A stretch of 64,000 bases of DNA, from positions 62,001-126,000 of the forward strand of contig CAVRVS010000006.1 in NCBI GenBank assembly GCA_963724705.1, read 5' to 3'. Both the position numbers and the translations under genes were made by a program. Within the stretch, counting starts at the first letter, position 1. Every line of letters starts with the position of its first letter. The notes beneath the pieces were generated by a model. The model saw only the letters and a program-made list of their open reading frames with translations. It ran no database searches and was not told the DNA's origin. Positions 55,770-64,000 of the stretch are shown in pieces. This stretch comes from DASQPR01 sp963724705 (GTDB lineage Bacteria; Actinomycetota; Actinomycetes; Mycobacteriales; Micromonosporaceae).

Positions 55770-57041
55770 TCAACCCTTAACGTACGGCTTGCCGTCGGCC
55801 GCCGGTGCTCGGACACGTCCGACGAGCCCCGCGACCGCGAGAATCGTCACCGCGTACGGCAGCATGGCGAGGAACTGCGACGGCACCGACGACCCCGTCA
55901 GCGACAGGTAGCTCTGCAACTGATCGGTGAAGCCGAACAGCAGCGCGGCGAGCGTCGCGCCGACCGGCGACCACCGGCCGAAGATGAGCGCGGCGAGCGC
56001 GATGAAGCCCTTGCCGACCGTCATGTTCTTGCTGAAGTCGAGGTGCTGTCCGACGGTGAAGAACGCGCCGCCGACGCCGGCGATCATGCCGCCCACGATC
56101 ACGTTGCGGTACCGAACGGCCAGCACACGGATGCCCACGGTGTCGGCGGCGGTCGGATGCTCGCCGACGGATCGCGTGCGCAGACCCCACCGCGTGTAGA
56201 AAAGGCCGATATGTACGGCGACGACCAGGACGATCGTGATGTAGACGATCACGTTCTGCTCGAACAGCGCCGGCCCGATGATCGGGATCCGCCAGAGCAC
56301 CGGGATCTTCCACGTCGCGAAGCCGGGCGCGGCGTTGAACGACGCAGCGTCCGGCTGCATGACCTGCTGGTAGAGGAAGCTCGTGAGACCGAGCATCAGC
56401 AGGTTGATCACCACGCCGAGCACGACCTGCTCGACCTGATAGCGGATGGCAAGCACGGCCAGCAGCGACGCCACGAGGCCACCGCCGATGATCGCGGCGA
56501 CCAGGCCGAACCAGGCCGACATCGCAACGGTGCCGAAGAACGCGGCGAGGAATGCCCCGGTCAGGAACTGGCCCTCGATCGCGACGTTGATGACGCCGCT
56601 GCGTTCACACAGCACGCCGGCCAAGGCGCCGAGGATCAGCGGCAGAGCGGCCTGCACGGTGAGGCTCGCGCTCGACCCGAGTGGCATCGTGTTGCCGGAC
56701 ACCTGCCAACAGAGGAACGCGATGACCAGAGCGACGAGCGCGATGCCCGACCACAACGCGAAGCGGCGGCCGAGCCGCGCGGTCAACAGCGCGGCACCAC
56801 AGGCCATCACGACGGCGCCGGCGACAATCGCGCCGACCTTGGAGGGGATAGGTACGGACGAGCCGGACGACTCTTCGCTCGCGGTGAACCGGGCGTCGGC
56901 GCCGTGTCCGGACAGGATCCCCCAGAACACGATGGCCACGAGCCCGAGTGCCAGGTAGATCACCCCCGCCTTGCGAGAGCGCGTCCAGAACGTCGTCGGT
57001 GCGACGACCACCACCTCGGGCTCCGCCGTTGTCGCCGTCAT
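55770..57041 (-). CDS. Nucleoside ABC transporter permease (YufQ/NupQ-like)
   Basis: 423 residues, about ten hydrophobic helices. EGQFLTGAFLAAFFG (the BPD_transp_2 EGQ loop), NVAIEGQ, VGEHPTAADTVGI and GGMIAGVGGAFFTVGQ are typical of BMP-type purine/pyrimidine nucleoside importers. The N-terminal 100 residues add two or three helices beyond the core. Forms a heterodimeric membrane channel with the permease encoded seven bases upstream. Confidence 0.92.
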   Translation of the reverse strand: MTATTAEPEVVVVAPTTFWTRSRKAGVIYLALGLVAIVFWGILSGHGADARFTASEESSGSSVPIPSKVGAIVAGAVVMACGAALLTARLGRRFALWSGIALVALVIAFLCWQVSGNTMPLGSSASLTVQAALPLILGALAGVLCERSGVINVAIEGQFLTGAFLAAFFGTVAMSAWFGLVAAIIGGGLVASLLAVLAIRYQVEQVVLGVVINLLMLGLTSFLYQQVMQPDAASFNAAPGFATWKIPVLWRIPIIGPALFEQNVIVYITIVLVVAVHIGLFYTRWGLRTRSVGEHPTAADTVGIRVLAVRYRNVIVGGMIAGVGGAFFTVGQHLDFSKNMTVGKGFIALAALIFGRWSPVGATLAALLFGFTDQLQSYLSLTGSSVPSQFLAMLPYAVTILAVAGLVGRVRAPAADGKPYVKG

Positions 57042-57048
57042 TGCGCTC

Positions 57049-58584
57049 TCACCAGCCCTTCGCGAGGTTGGCTGTGGCCTGGGTCGCGGAGCCGGGCCGG
57101 AGCCGGTAGATCGACGTGATGAGCGCCGGCGCCGCGATGAAGATGACGATCAATGCCTGCAGCACCAGGACGAGGTCGACGACAACGCCGGCGTTGCTCT
57201 GCATCTGGTTGCCGCCGGCGTAGAGCGCGCCGAACAGGAGCGCTGCGAGGACGACGCCCCACGGCTTGGCCCGGCCGAGCAGCGCGACCGTGATGCCGTC
57301 GAAGCCGATGTTCGCGACGACGCCGCCGGTCAACGCGGACGCCGTGCCGAGCAACTGGACGGCACCCCCGAGGCCGGCGAGCGCGCCGGCGACGATCATG
57401 ACCAGGATGTACGTCTTCGCGACGCTCATACCGGCGGTCCGCGCGGCATCGGGGTTGGCCCCGACCGCCCGCACCTCGAAGCCGAACGTCGACCGGTTGA
57501 TCAACCACGCCACCACGAGCACCGCGAGCAGACCGAGTAGCAGACCGAAATTCGTGCGGTGGGAGGAGCCGAGCAGGTGCGGCAGCGTCGCCGACGAGTG
57601 CAGAGGCTTGCTGATCGCCTGGGCCTGCGCCGGGTCCTTCACGCCGCCCTGCAGGATGATCCAGCCCAGGAACAGCAGGGCGATGTAGTTCAACATGATC
57701 GTCACGACGACCTCGTGAGCTCCGGTGCGGGCCTTCAGGATTCCGGGGATGAAGCCCCAGATCCCGCCGGCCACCGCCCCCGCGACGAGCGCGATGATCC
57801 ACGCCAGCACGGTCGGCAGATTCAACTCGAAGCCGATGAGGCCGGCGCCGATCGCACCGAAGATCGCCTGGCCCTGCGCGCCGATGTTGAACAGGCCGCC
57901 ACGGAACGGGATCGCGACGGCGAGGCCGGTGAGGATCAGCGGCGCCGCGTACGTCAGCGTCTCACTGATCGGGCCGAGCGCCACCGCCCAACTGTTCTTG
58001 CCGGAGATCGCGCCGCCGAGCGTACTCGGATTGAAGATCGCACCCTGGAACAGGCTCACGTAGGCGAGCTTGATCTGATCCCACGCGCCGGACAGCGCGG
58101 TGCCGGGCTGGGCGAAGAAGTAGCCGAACTCTCTAAGCACGGGCCGGTCGCCGATGACGATCAGGATCGCGCCGATCACGAGCGCGGAGAAGATCGACAG
58201 GACCGAGATGACGAACGGGTTCGCGCTGGTGAGCCACCGCACGACGCGAAGGAAACGGCCGGGTGGCCGACCGCGCGCACCCGGAGCTGGTGCCACGGCC
58301 GCCGCTGCGGCGGCATCATCGGCTCCCTCGCCACCGAGCTGCGGCGTGACGTCCGTCCCGCTGTCGATCGCCTCGTCCACCAAATCGTCGGCCGGCGCAG
58401 CGTGGCGCCCGACCGCGTCGTCGCCGGCCGCAGCATCCGCTGCCGACGGCTCGGACGGCTCGGACGGCTCGGACGGTTCGGACGGCGTGGACGGCTCGGA
58501 TGCGGCGCCCTCAGCCGCTTCGCCGTCGCGCCGATCGGGCTCCCGGTCGTCGGGTGTCCGGTCGTCGTCGGTCGGGCCGGTCAC
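57049..58584 (-). CDS. Nucleoside ABC transporter permease (YufP/NupP-like)
   Basis: 511 residues. A hydrophilic, acidic N-terminal tail of about 115 residues includes the SEP repeat (PSEPSEPSEPSEPS), then about nine helices. FNIGAQGQAIFGAIGAGLIG is the cytoplasmic loop contacting the ATPase; VVTIMLNYIALLFLGW and GANPDAARTAGMSV are family blocks. GTG 58584 overlaps the ATPase gene's TGA (GTGA). The long charged tail is longer than in most homologues. Confidence 0.92.
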   Translation of the reverse strand: MTGPTDDDRTPDDREPDRRDGEAAEGAASEPSTPSEPSEPSEPSEPSAADAAAGDDAVGRHAAPADDLVDEAIDSGTDVTPQLGGEGADDAAAAAAVAPAPGARGRPPGRFLRVVRWLTSANPFVISVLSIFSALVIGAILIVIGDRPVLREFGYFFAQPGTALSGAWDQIKLAYVSLFQGAIFNPSTLGGAISGKNSWAVALGPISETLTYAAPLILTGLAVAIPFRGGLFNIGAQGQAIFGAIGAGLIGFELNLPTVLAWIIALVAGAVAGGIWGFIPGILKARTGAHEVVVTIMLNYIALLFLGWIILQGGVKDPAQAQAISKPLHSSATLPHLLGSSHRTNFGLLLGLLAVLVVAWLINRSTFGFEVRAVGANPDAARTAGMSVAKTYILVMIVAGALAGLGGAVQLLGTASALTGGVVANIGFDGITVALLGRAKPWGVVLAALLFGALYAGGNQMQSNAGVVVDLVLVLQALIVIFIAAPALITSIYRLRPGSATQATANLAKGW

Positions 58585-60104
58585 GCCGCCGCTCCGCTCG
58601 TGCCGTCGGTTACGCCGGCCATGAGCAGGCCGAGCTGTTCACGCGGCGCGTCGGCGTCGACGATCGCGAGCACCTTGCCGCGGTACATCACCGCTATGCG
58701 GTCGGCCAGCGCGACGATCTCGTCTAGCTCGCTCGAGACAAGCAGCACGGCGCTGCCTGCATCTCGGGCCGCGATCACTTGACCGTGGATGAACTGGGTC
58801 GAACCGACGTCTACGCCACGCGTCGGTTGCGCCGCGACCAACACTTTCAACGGTCGCGACACCTCCCTCGCCACGATCACCTTCTGCTGGTTGCCGCCGG
58901 ACAGCGTACTGACCGGCGCCGCCGACGATGGTGTACGGATGTCGTAGTCGGCCACGAGTTTGTCGGCCGATGCCGCGATCGCGTCGTGGTGCAGCGCCAC
59001 CCCGGATGCGTACGGCCGCTGATGGTAAACGTCGAGCACGAGATTCTCGGCCACGCTGAACTCCCGGACCAGGCCGTCGACGCTGCGGTCTTCCGGGATG
59101 TACCCGATGCCGGCCGCGAGGACCTGCGCGGTCGTACGCCCGGCCAGCGATTTGCCGCCCAGCGTCACATCGCCGCGGGCGACCGGCCGGAGCGCCATGA
59201 TCGCTTCGACGAGTTCGGTTTGGCCATTGCCCTGCACACCGGCGACGCCGAGCACCTCGCCCGCCCGGACGTCGAGGTCGACATCATCGACCGCGAGATG
59301 CCCGCGCTCGTCGGCGACCGTCAGCCCGCGGATCGCGAGCATGGTGTCGCCCGGGGTCGCCGGCGATTTGACCACCTCGAGTTGCATGGCCCGGCCGACC
59401 ATCATGGTCGCGAGGTCGTCCTCGCTCGCGTCCGGCCGCGCCGTGCCGACCACCGCACCGCGGCGGATCACCGTGATGCGGTCGGCAATGGCCTTGACCT
59501 CACGGAGTTTGTGGGTAATGAACACGATCGACTTTCCGGCATCGCTCAACCGGCGCATGACGTCGAGAAGCTCGTCGGTCTCCTGCGGCGTCAACACCGC
59601 GGTCGGTTCGTCGAGGATCAGCAGATCGACGTCGCGGGTCAGGGCCTTCACGATCTCGACCCGCTGCTGGACACCGACCGGCAGGTTCTCGACGATCGCG
59701 TCCGGGTTGACCGGCAGGCCGTAGCGGCGCGAGACATCGAGCACGAGTTTGCGCGCCGCCCCCCGGTTAAGGAATCGAAGCGCTCCCCGGGTCTTTTCGG
59801 CCCCCAGCATCACGTTGTCGGCCACGGTGAAGACCGGGACGAGCATGAAGTGCTGATGGACCATGCCGATCCCGGCCGCGATCGCATCGCTGGGTCGGTG
59901 GATCTTGGTGGGCACGCCGTCGACGAGGATTTCGCCCTCATCCGGCTGCAGCAGCCCGTAGAGGACGTTCATCAACGTCGACTTGCCCGCGCCGTTCTCG
60001 CCGAGCAGGGCGTGGATCTCGCCTGGCTCGACGGTCAGGTCGATGTGGTCGTTGGCGACGAGAGCGCCGAAGCGCTTGGTGATGCCGCGCAATTCGAGTC
60101 TCAG
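58581..60104 (-). CDS. Nucleoside ABC transporter ATP-binding protein, two ABC domains
   Basis: 507 residues. The first cassette is complete: Walker A LLGENGAGKSTLMNVL, signature LPVGVQQRVEIVKAL, Walker B LLILDEPTAVL. The second has a degenerate Walker A (GVQGNGQTELVEA), signature LSGGNQQKVIVARE, and AAQPTRGVDVG in place of the Walker B Glu. This asymmetry is usual in sugar/nucleoside importers (RbsA/YufO). No ATG or GTG suits the start. CTG 60104 lies six bases after GGAGG and starts the protein at the first conserved strand (LRLELRGITKRFG), so it is preferred. Energises both permeases. Confidence 0.93.
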   Translation of the reverse strand: MRLELRGITKRFGALVANDHIDLTVEPGEIHALLGENGAGKSTLMNVLYGLLQPDEGEILVDGVPTKIHRPSDAIAAGIGMVHQHFMLVPVFTVADNVMLGAEKTRGALRFLNRGAARKLVLDVSRRYGLPVNPDAIVENLPVGVQQRVEIVKALTRDVDLLILDEPTAVLTPQETDELLDVMRRLSDAGKSIVFITHKLREVKAIADRITVIRRGAVVGTARPDASEDDLATMMVGRAMQLEVVKSPATPGDTMLAIRGLTVADERGHLAVDDVDLDVRAGEVLGVAGVQGNGQTELVEAIMALRPVARGDVTLGGKSLAGRTTAQVLAAGIGYIPEDRSVDGLVREFSVAENLVLDVYHQRPYASGVALHHDAIAASADKLVADYDIRTPSSAAPVSTLSGGNQQKVIVAREVSRPLKVLVAAQPTRGVDVGSTQFIHGQVIAARDAGSAVLLVSSELDEIVALADRIAVMYRGKVLAIVDADAPREQLGLLMAGVTDGTSGAAA

Positions 60105-60258
60105 CGCACACCTCCACGGCCATACGTCGTCGTACACCCATTCGAGCACAACGCGAGGGCGACCGGACCGCGGACGATCCGGTGCCCCCACGTCGCGCCG
60201 TGCCTGTATATCACCGCCGGGCGTCCCGATGGATCAACCCGGCGGCGATTCCATGAAC

Positions 60259-60290
60259 ACCGGGCCGCCAAAATCGCACGGCGGCCCGGT
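60259..60290 (-). terminator. Hairpin after the first BMP lipoprotein gene
   Basis: Perfect 11-base arms, ACCGGGCCGCC (60259-60269) and GGCGGCCCGGT (60280-60290), loop AAAATCGCAC. It starts eight bases after the binding-protein stop and 150 bases before the ATPase start. A partial terminator or mRNA-stabilising stem here would let the binding protein be made in excess over the transporter. Confidence 0.75.
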
Positions 60291-60297
60291 TCGGGCG

Positions 60298-61392
60298 TTA
60301 CTTCGGTTCAGACGGCGAGGTGACCTGGACCTTGCCCGAGATGATGTCCTGCTTGAGCTGGGTAACCTCGGTCTGCAGCGCCTGCGGGACCTTGCTGGCG
60401 AAATCGTGGTACGGAGCGATCTGCACGCCGTTGTTGGCGAGTGTGCCGATCGTGCCACCGCTCAGCGACGCACCCGATGATTCCTTCTCCGCCGCGCCCT
60501 GCACCGCGTTCGCGATGTTCTTCTGCACGGTGGTAAGGAAGACCGAGCAGTACTGCGCGGCGCTGATGCAGCCGTCCTGGTCAACCCAGATCACGCTGTA
60601 CTTGCCGGTGGCCTGGGCGTCGGACGCGGTGCCAAGGCCGGTGCCGCCGGCGACGGGCATCACGCTGTCCGCTCCCTGACTGACCAGTTGCTGGCCAAGC
60701 TGCTTGCCCTTGGCCTGGTCGGTGAAGCTGTTGGCGAACAGGCCGTTCTGCGTGGCCTTGTTCCAACCAAGCGCGACCACCTTCGTGCCATGCACCTGGT
60801 TGTAGTGCGCGACGCCATCGACGAAGCCGTCCATGAAGATCGTGACCGGCGGAATCTTCAGGCCGCCGTAGGTGCCGACCTTGCCACTCTTGCTCATGCC
60901 GGCCGCCAGGTAACCGGCCAGGTAGGCCGCCTGCGCGGTGTCGAACTGCATGGAGTAGACGTTGGCGTTCGCGCTCTTATAGTCGACGATGGCGAACTGC
61001 GTATTGGGATTAGCCTTGGACACCGTGTCCGTCGCGGCGCCCATCAGGCCGCCGACCGCGAGAATCATGTTGCAGGGCGGCGTGTGGTTGATGAACCCCT
61101 GGAGGTTCGGCTGATAGTCGGTCTCGGCGGTGGAGGCGACATAGGTCGGCGTGATGTTCGAGTTGGCCTTCTGCGCCGCCTGCAGGCCGGCCCACGCGGA
61201 CTGGTTGAACGACTTGTCGTCGATACCGCCGGTGTCGGTGACCATGCAGGCCTCGACCTTTTTGCCGGAGGCGGAGGCGCCCGCCGACGACGACTTCGCC
61301 GGAGCCGAGCCGCAGGCGGCCAGGGAGACCGCGAGAGTGGCGACCGCGACCCCACCCAACAATCGGATGCCACGCTGTGCGAGCACGTTCAT
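60298..61392 (-). CDS. BMP-family nucleoside-binding lipoprotein
   Basis: 364 residues. Lipobox in VATLAVSLAAC, then a periplasmic-binding fold of the BMP/Med/PnrA family: MVTDTGGIDDKSFNQSAWAGLQAAQ, the YQPNLQGFINHTPPCNMILAVGG, FAIVDYKSANANVYSMQFDTAQAAYLAGYLAAGMSKSGKVG region and PVAGGTGLGTASDAQ. The DDKSFNQ and aromatic/Asp residues are the nucleoside-binding site in PnrA-type proteins. It delivers nucleosides to the ABC transporter encoded immediately downstream. Confidence 0.93.
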   Translation of the reverse strand: MNVLAQRGIRLLGGVAVATLAVSLAACGSAPAKSSSAGASASGKKVEACMVTDTGGIDDKSFNQSAWAGLQAAQKANSNITPTYVASTAETDYQPNLQGFINHTPPCNMILAVGGLMGAATDTVSKANPNTQFAIVDYKSANANVYSMQFDTAQAAYLAGYLAAGMSKSGKVGTYGGLKIPPVTIFMDGFVDGVAHYNQVHGTKVVALGWNKATQNGLFANSFTDQAKGKQLGQQLVSQGADSVMPVAGGTGLGTASDAQATGKYSVIWVDQDGCISAAQYCSVFLTTVQKNIANAVQGAAEKESSGASLSGGTIGTLANNGVQIAPYHDFASKVPQALQTEVTQLKQDIISGKVQVTSPSEPK

Positions 61393-61505
61393 ACCCTTCG
61401 TTTCACATCGCGCCCCGCGCGATGTGCCGGAAACGGCGATCGCGCGTCGACCTCTTCGTCGCGCGACATCCCACCGCCGATGCCTGTTCTTCGTGTGATG
61501 GCAAC

Positions 61506-62571
61506 CTACGGCGTGATCGGGACGATGATACGCCCGGAGATGATTTCCTTTCGGTAAACGTCAAGTCGGCTGGTGATGTCCGCGATTTGCCCACCTGACG
61601 TGGCGTAACCGACCCCGCCGTCGGCGAGGTCGTAGCGACGAACGCCGCGGGTGAACGAGCCACTTGCCACCGACTGGATGAACCCGAAGACGGCCAGGTC
61701 GACCCGCTTGAGTTCGGACGTGATGATCACGTGTCGGAGGGTCGGACCGACGGTCTCGTACTGATCCGAGTCCACGCCGATCGCCATCGCCCCGTGCGCG
61801 TTCGCGGCCTGGAAGACCCCGATCCCGGCGCCGCCGGCGACCTGGAACACGACGTCGGCCCCTTCGTCGTAGAGCTGGTTCGCGGCGCTTCTCGGCGGCG
61901 TTCACATCGGTGAAGTCGCAACGTTTCGGATCCTCGGAGACGTACCCGGTCTCGACCAGGATGTCTGACCGCTGCGCCATCGCGCCGGCCTGATATCCGG
62001 CCTGGAAGCGGCCGATCAGCGAATTCGGGCACGCACCGACGATCCCGATCGTGCCGGTCTTCGACTTGGCCGCGGCTGCGACGCCCATCAGGTAGGCTCC
62101 CTGCTCATCGGCGAAGACGAGGTTCGCGACGTTGGGTGCGCTGACCGCGTCACTGTCGATGATCGCGAAGCGGGTCTTGGGGCACGCCTTGGCCGCTCGG
62201 GCCAGTGGTCCGTTGGCCGGATCGGCACCCGCGTAGGTGAACCCGACCGCGATGACCGGGTCGTAGCCGGCATTGCAGAGCAACGTCAGCCGGTCGAACT
62301 GGTCGTTCTCGGATTCATTGGCCCGGGCCGACAACGCCCGGACCTCGCGCACCGAACCCCGAAGACTGTGCTGCGCCATGGTGAGACCGGCCAGGGCCTC
62401 GTCGTTGAAGCCGTGGTCGCCGGGACCGCCAACGCCGTAGGCCAGCCCGACCTTCAGGCCGGAGCCGTCTCCGCACGCGGCCACTGCGCCGGCCACGACC
62501 ACGGCGAGGATGGCGATGGCGGCGAGAAGCCGCGGGCGGCGCATCCGCCCGGCACGGAAGATCCGGTGCAT
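61506..62571 (-). CDS. Second BMP-family binding lipoprotein, frameshifted
   Basis: About 354 residues. Lipobox AVVVAGAVAAC, then GLAYGVGGPGDHGFNDEALAGL, GFTYAGADPANGPLARAAKACPKTRFAIIDSDAV, EQGAYLMGVAAAAKSKTGTIG and GADVVFQVAGGAGIGVFQAA. Divergent from the first BMP protein, with GDHGFND for DDKSFNQ, so ligand range may differ. The frame breaks near 61880-61888 (one extra base before AACCAGCTCTACGAC). Lies 113 bases upstream of the first BMP gene on the same strand, at the head of the uptake operon. Confidence 0.87.
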
Positions 62572-62574
62572 CGG

Positions 62575-63003
62575 TCAGTCGGCCAGTTGCCGTACGACGC
62601 GGGCCATCCCGGCCCTGACCTCGGCCGGTGTCGGCAGCGCGAGGTCTTCGGCCGCCTCCGGGTCGACACCGTCGGCTAGACCCCGCTCGAGCACCCGCGC
62701 GGGCAGTCCGACTCCATCAGCTTCGAAGCCGTCCTCGTCCAGCCCATCGTCGGCCGGCTCGTCCTCATCGACTCCGCCGACAGTGTCGACGGGCTGGGCG
62801 GCGGCACGCGCCACACCGATCTCGTCGCGGATCTCGTCGGGCGATGCGTAGCCCAGCAACGGCTCGACGACAGCCATCAGTTCTTCGTCGGCGACGATCT
62901 CTTCGGCCAGCGCGAGTGCGTGTGGTCGTTCGTACGGTCCGCACACCACCGGCTCCCAGTCCTCGTCCTCGGTGAGTGGCCCGAACGTAATGATCCACGG
63001 CAG
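62575..63003 (-). CDS. Small acidic conserved protein, 5' end unresolved
   Basis: About 143 residues. The conserved-looking start LPWIITFGPLTEDEDWEPVVCGPYERPHALALAEEIVADEELMAVVEPL is followed by an acidic stretch (VDEDEPADDGLDEDGFEAD) and a helical end. I do not know its function. The frame is open to a TGA at 63040-63042, but has no ATG, GTG or TTG before GTG 62949, which would cut the conserved part. CTG 63003 starts exactly at LPWII without a ribosome site. Alternatively an extra base near 63005-63035 hides the true start in the next frame. Ends three bases before the BMP lipoprotein start. Confidence 0.6.
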   Translation of the reverse strand: MPWIITFGPLTEDEDWEPVVCGPYERPHALALAEEIVADEELMAVVEPLLGYASPDEIRDEIGVARAAAQPVDTVGGVDEDEPADDGLDEDGFEADGVGLPARVLERGLADGVDPEAAEDLALPTPAEVRAGMARVVRQLAD

Positions 63004-63134
63004 CTCTCGGATCGGGAGAGTCCGGCGGCAGTTGCAGTGTCACGAGCGCGCCCACGTATCCATCATCGTCGCGTGCGGGCGGTCGACGTGCAGTATCGGC
63101 GGGCGGAAAGCGAGTAAACGTCGCTTTCGGTCGC

Positions 63135-63368
63135 TTACCGGCGGCGATCGGGAGCGCCGGTCGAGCGGTCGCGGTCCGAACGGTCACGGTCCGAACGATC
63201 GCGGTCCGAACGATCTGCCTCGGCGGTCCCCGGCTGGCCGTCGGTCGACTCGGTGGTTGCCTCCCGCCCGGTGGACGCGTCACGATCCGCGGCGGCGGAC
63301 GGCGTTGCCGCCTCCGCACTCCGGTCCGCAGCGGCGTCGCGATCGGAGGCGTGCCGGGCACCGTTCAT
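63135..63368 (-). CDS. Small low-complexity protein overlapping the YihY gene
   Basis: 77 residues. Its ATG overlaps the YihY stop (ATGA). The composition is Ala/Asp/Ser/Arg-rich and it ends in RSDRD repeats encoded by 15-base units CGGTCCGAACGATCG (63171-63215). No domain recognised. It may be an independent coupled gene, or the tail of YihY if one more indel is present; YihY proteins often end in such disordered tails. Confidence 0.35.
   Translation of the reverse strand: MNGARHASDRDAAADRSAEAATPSAAADRDASTGREATTESTDGQPGTAEADRSDRDRSDRDRSDRDRSTGAPDRRR
63171..63215. repeat. 15-base tandem repeat
   Basis: Three near-identical units of (G/A)CGGTCCGAACG(G/A)TC, encoding RSDRD repeats of the small protein on the minus strand. 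Sequencing indels would be likely here. Confidence 0.7.
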
Positions 63369-64000
63369 CGACCGGTCGTCGTCCGGCCGGCTCCGATCGT
63401 CGGCGCCGTATCGCCTTCGGCTCGCGCATCTCCCGTCGCCGTGACGCTGGGCTGGCGGTCATCCGTACCCGCGGAATCGTCGCCGTCCTCAGCCGGCGGC
63501 GCACCCGCGGCCAGATCCACGACGGTTCCATGTTTGCTCGTGGCGGCCAGCGCCGCGCCGTAGAGCAGCAACTGATTGAAGAGGTAGAGGAAGAGCAGAA
63601 GCGCGACCGTGCCACCGACGAGCTGATAGGCCGGACGGCGCGCGCTGAAGTCGATGTAGAGCCGGCCGACCGTGCTGAGCACGCTCAGCCCGACCGCGAC
63701 CAAAATGGTAGACGGGATGAGTCGGCGCAGCGGCATGCGCAGTCGGCTGACGCCCGATAGCAGGCTCGCCGCAAGCAGGGCGTTGACCATCAGGCCGAGG
63801 ACTATGCCGACGACCCGAGCGATGACGTTGATGGTGTCCTGGAGACCGACGGTGACGTCGTTCGGCGACAGCCAGAGCAGCACCGGCTTGACTGCGTCGT
63901 TGATACTCGCCTGTACCCACAACGACAACGCCAGCAGCAGGCCGATGCCGATCATGATCGAGAGATCGAGAGCCCGCCGGATGAAGACGTTGCCGGGCTG
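63365..64000 (-). CDS. YihY/BrkB-family membrane protein, 5' truncated
   Basis: C-terminal 211 residues; the N-terminus is outside the window. Hydrophobic helices (IGIGLLLALSLWVQASI, VVGIVLGLMVNALLAASLL, LIPSTILVAVGLSVLSTVGRLYI, GGTVALLLFLYLFNQLLLYGAALAA) and the sequence LVGGTVALLLFLYLFNQLLLYGAAL are typical of the YihY/virulence-factor BrkB family. Function of the family is not settled. The tail is hydrophilic. The upstream frame reads through base 64000 as NVFIRRALDLSIMIGIG. Confidence 0.85.
   Translation of the reverse strand, partial: QPGNVFIRRALDLSIMIGIGLLLALSLWVQASINDAVKPVLLWLSPNDVTVGLQDTINVIARVVGIVLGLMVNALLAASLLSGVSRLRMPLRRLIPSTILVAVGLSVLSTVGRLYIDFSARRPAYQLVGGTVALLLFLYLFNQLLLYGAALAATSKHGTVVDLAAGAPPAEDGDDSAGTDDRQPSVTATGDARAEGDTAPTIGAGRTTTGR

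Noticed and set aside
1..64000. tRNA, rRNA, CRISPR, prophage or intact insertion sequence
   Set aside because: No T-loop/acceptor pairing, rRNA segment, regular spacer array, phage gene set or transposase with terminal repeats was found on reading both strands; the IS110-like gene lacks a catalytic Asp.

Overview
The window comes from a high-GC actinobacterium. The evidence is heavy GC in third codon positions, frequent GTG/TTG starts behind GGAGG-type ribosome sites, an LpdA-type quinone reductase, stand-alone methylmalonyl-CoA mutase large subunit and propionyl-CoA carboxylase alpha chain, a roadblock/DUF742/GTPase 'conservon', and lipoproteins with actinobacterial lipoboxes. I cannot name a genus from sequence alone; an environmental actinomycete of the Frankiales/Sporichthyales/Jatrophihabitans kind would fit. 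No rRNA, tRNA, CRISPR array or intact insertion sequence was found.

Layout. 0-16.3 kb is core metabolism and envelope: end of an acyl-CoA carboxylase alpha chain, a large SCO7613-type membrane protein, a short editing-domain-less threonyl-tRNA synthetase with a threonine-rich leader peptide, lpdA, gamma-glutamylcyclotransferase, a DUF4349 lipoprotein, an M20 amidohydrolase, methylmalonyl-CoA mutase, a Ser/Thr kinase and a phosphohexomutase. 16.3-36.3 kb is an exopolysaccharide locus: WecB/TagA/CpsF transferase, two GH26-like hydrolases, MOP flippase, two sulfotransferases, an APH-fold kinase, Wzy-like polymerase, GT2 transferase, Wzz-type protein, DUF3048 lipoprotein, a 1160-residue secreted beta-propeller/malectin/PKD protein and galE. 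Several genes are joined by ATGA overlaps. The two sulfotransferases suggest a sulfated polymer.

36.4-40.6 kb holds upp, deoC and two aldehyde dehydrogenases, the second lacking the catalytic half. 40.8-50.3 kb holds an acidic conserved protein, a very unusual protein with an IS110-transposase-like N-terminus and a histidine-kinase-like C-terminal tail, and the four-gene conservon (nitrate-sensor-type histidine kinase, roadblock, DUF742, GTPase). 50.4-62.6 kb is nucleoside uptake and salvage: adenosine deaminase, a 23S rRNA methyltransferase, DUF4272 and cupin proteins, thymidine phosphorylase, a cytidine deaminase with an extra C-terminal domain, and a complete BMP-type nucleoside ABC transporter with two binding lipoproteins. 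Imported nucleosides would feed Cdd/DeoA/Add, and the sugar would pass through DeoC and aldehyde dehydrogenase. The right edge holds an acidic small protein and the C-terminus of a YihY-family membrane protein.

Important caveat: eleven frameshifts interrupt ten otherwise well-conserved genes, ten of them by one extra base. This looks like uncorrected sequencing error rather than biology, so the interrupted genes are annotated as single full-length CDS spans with the break position given.
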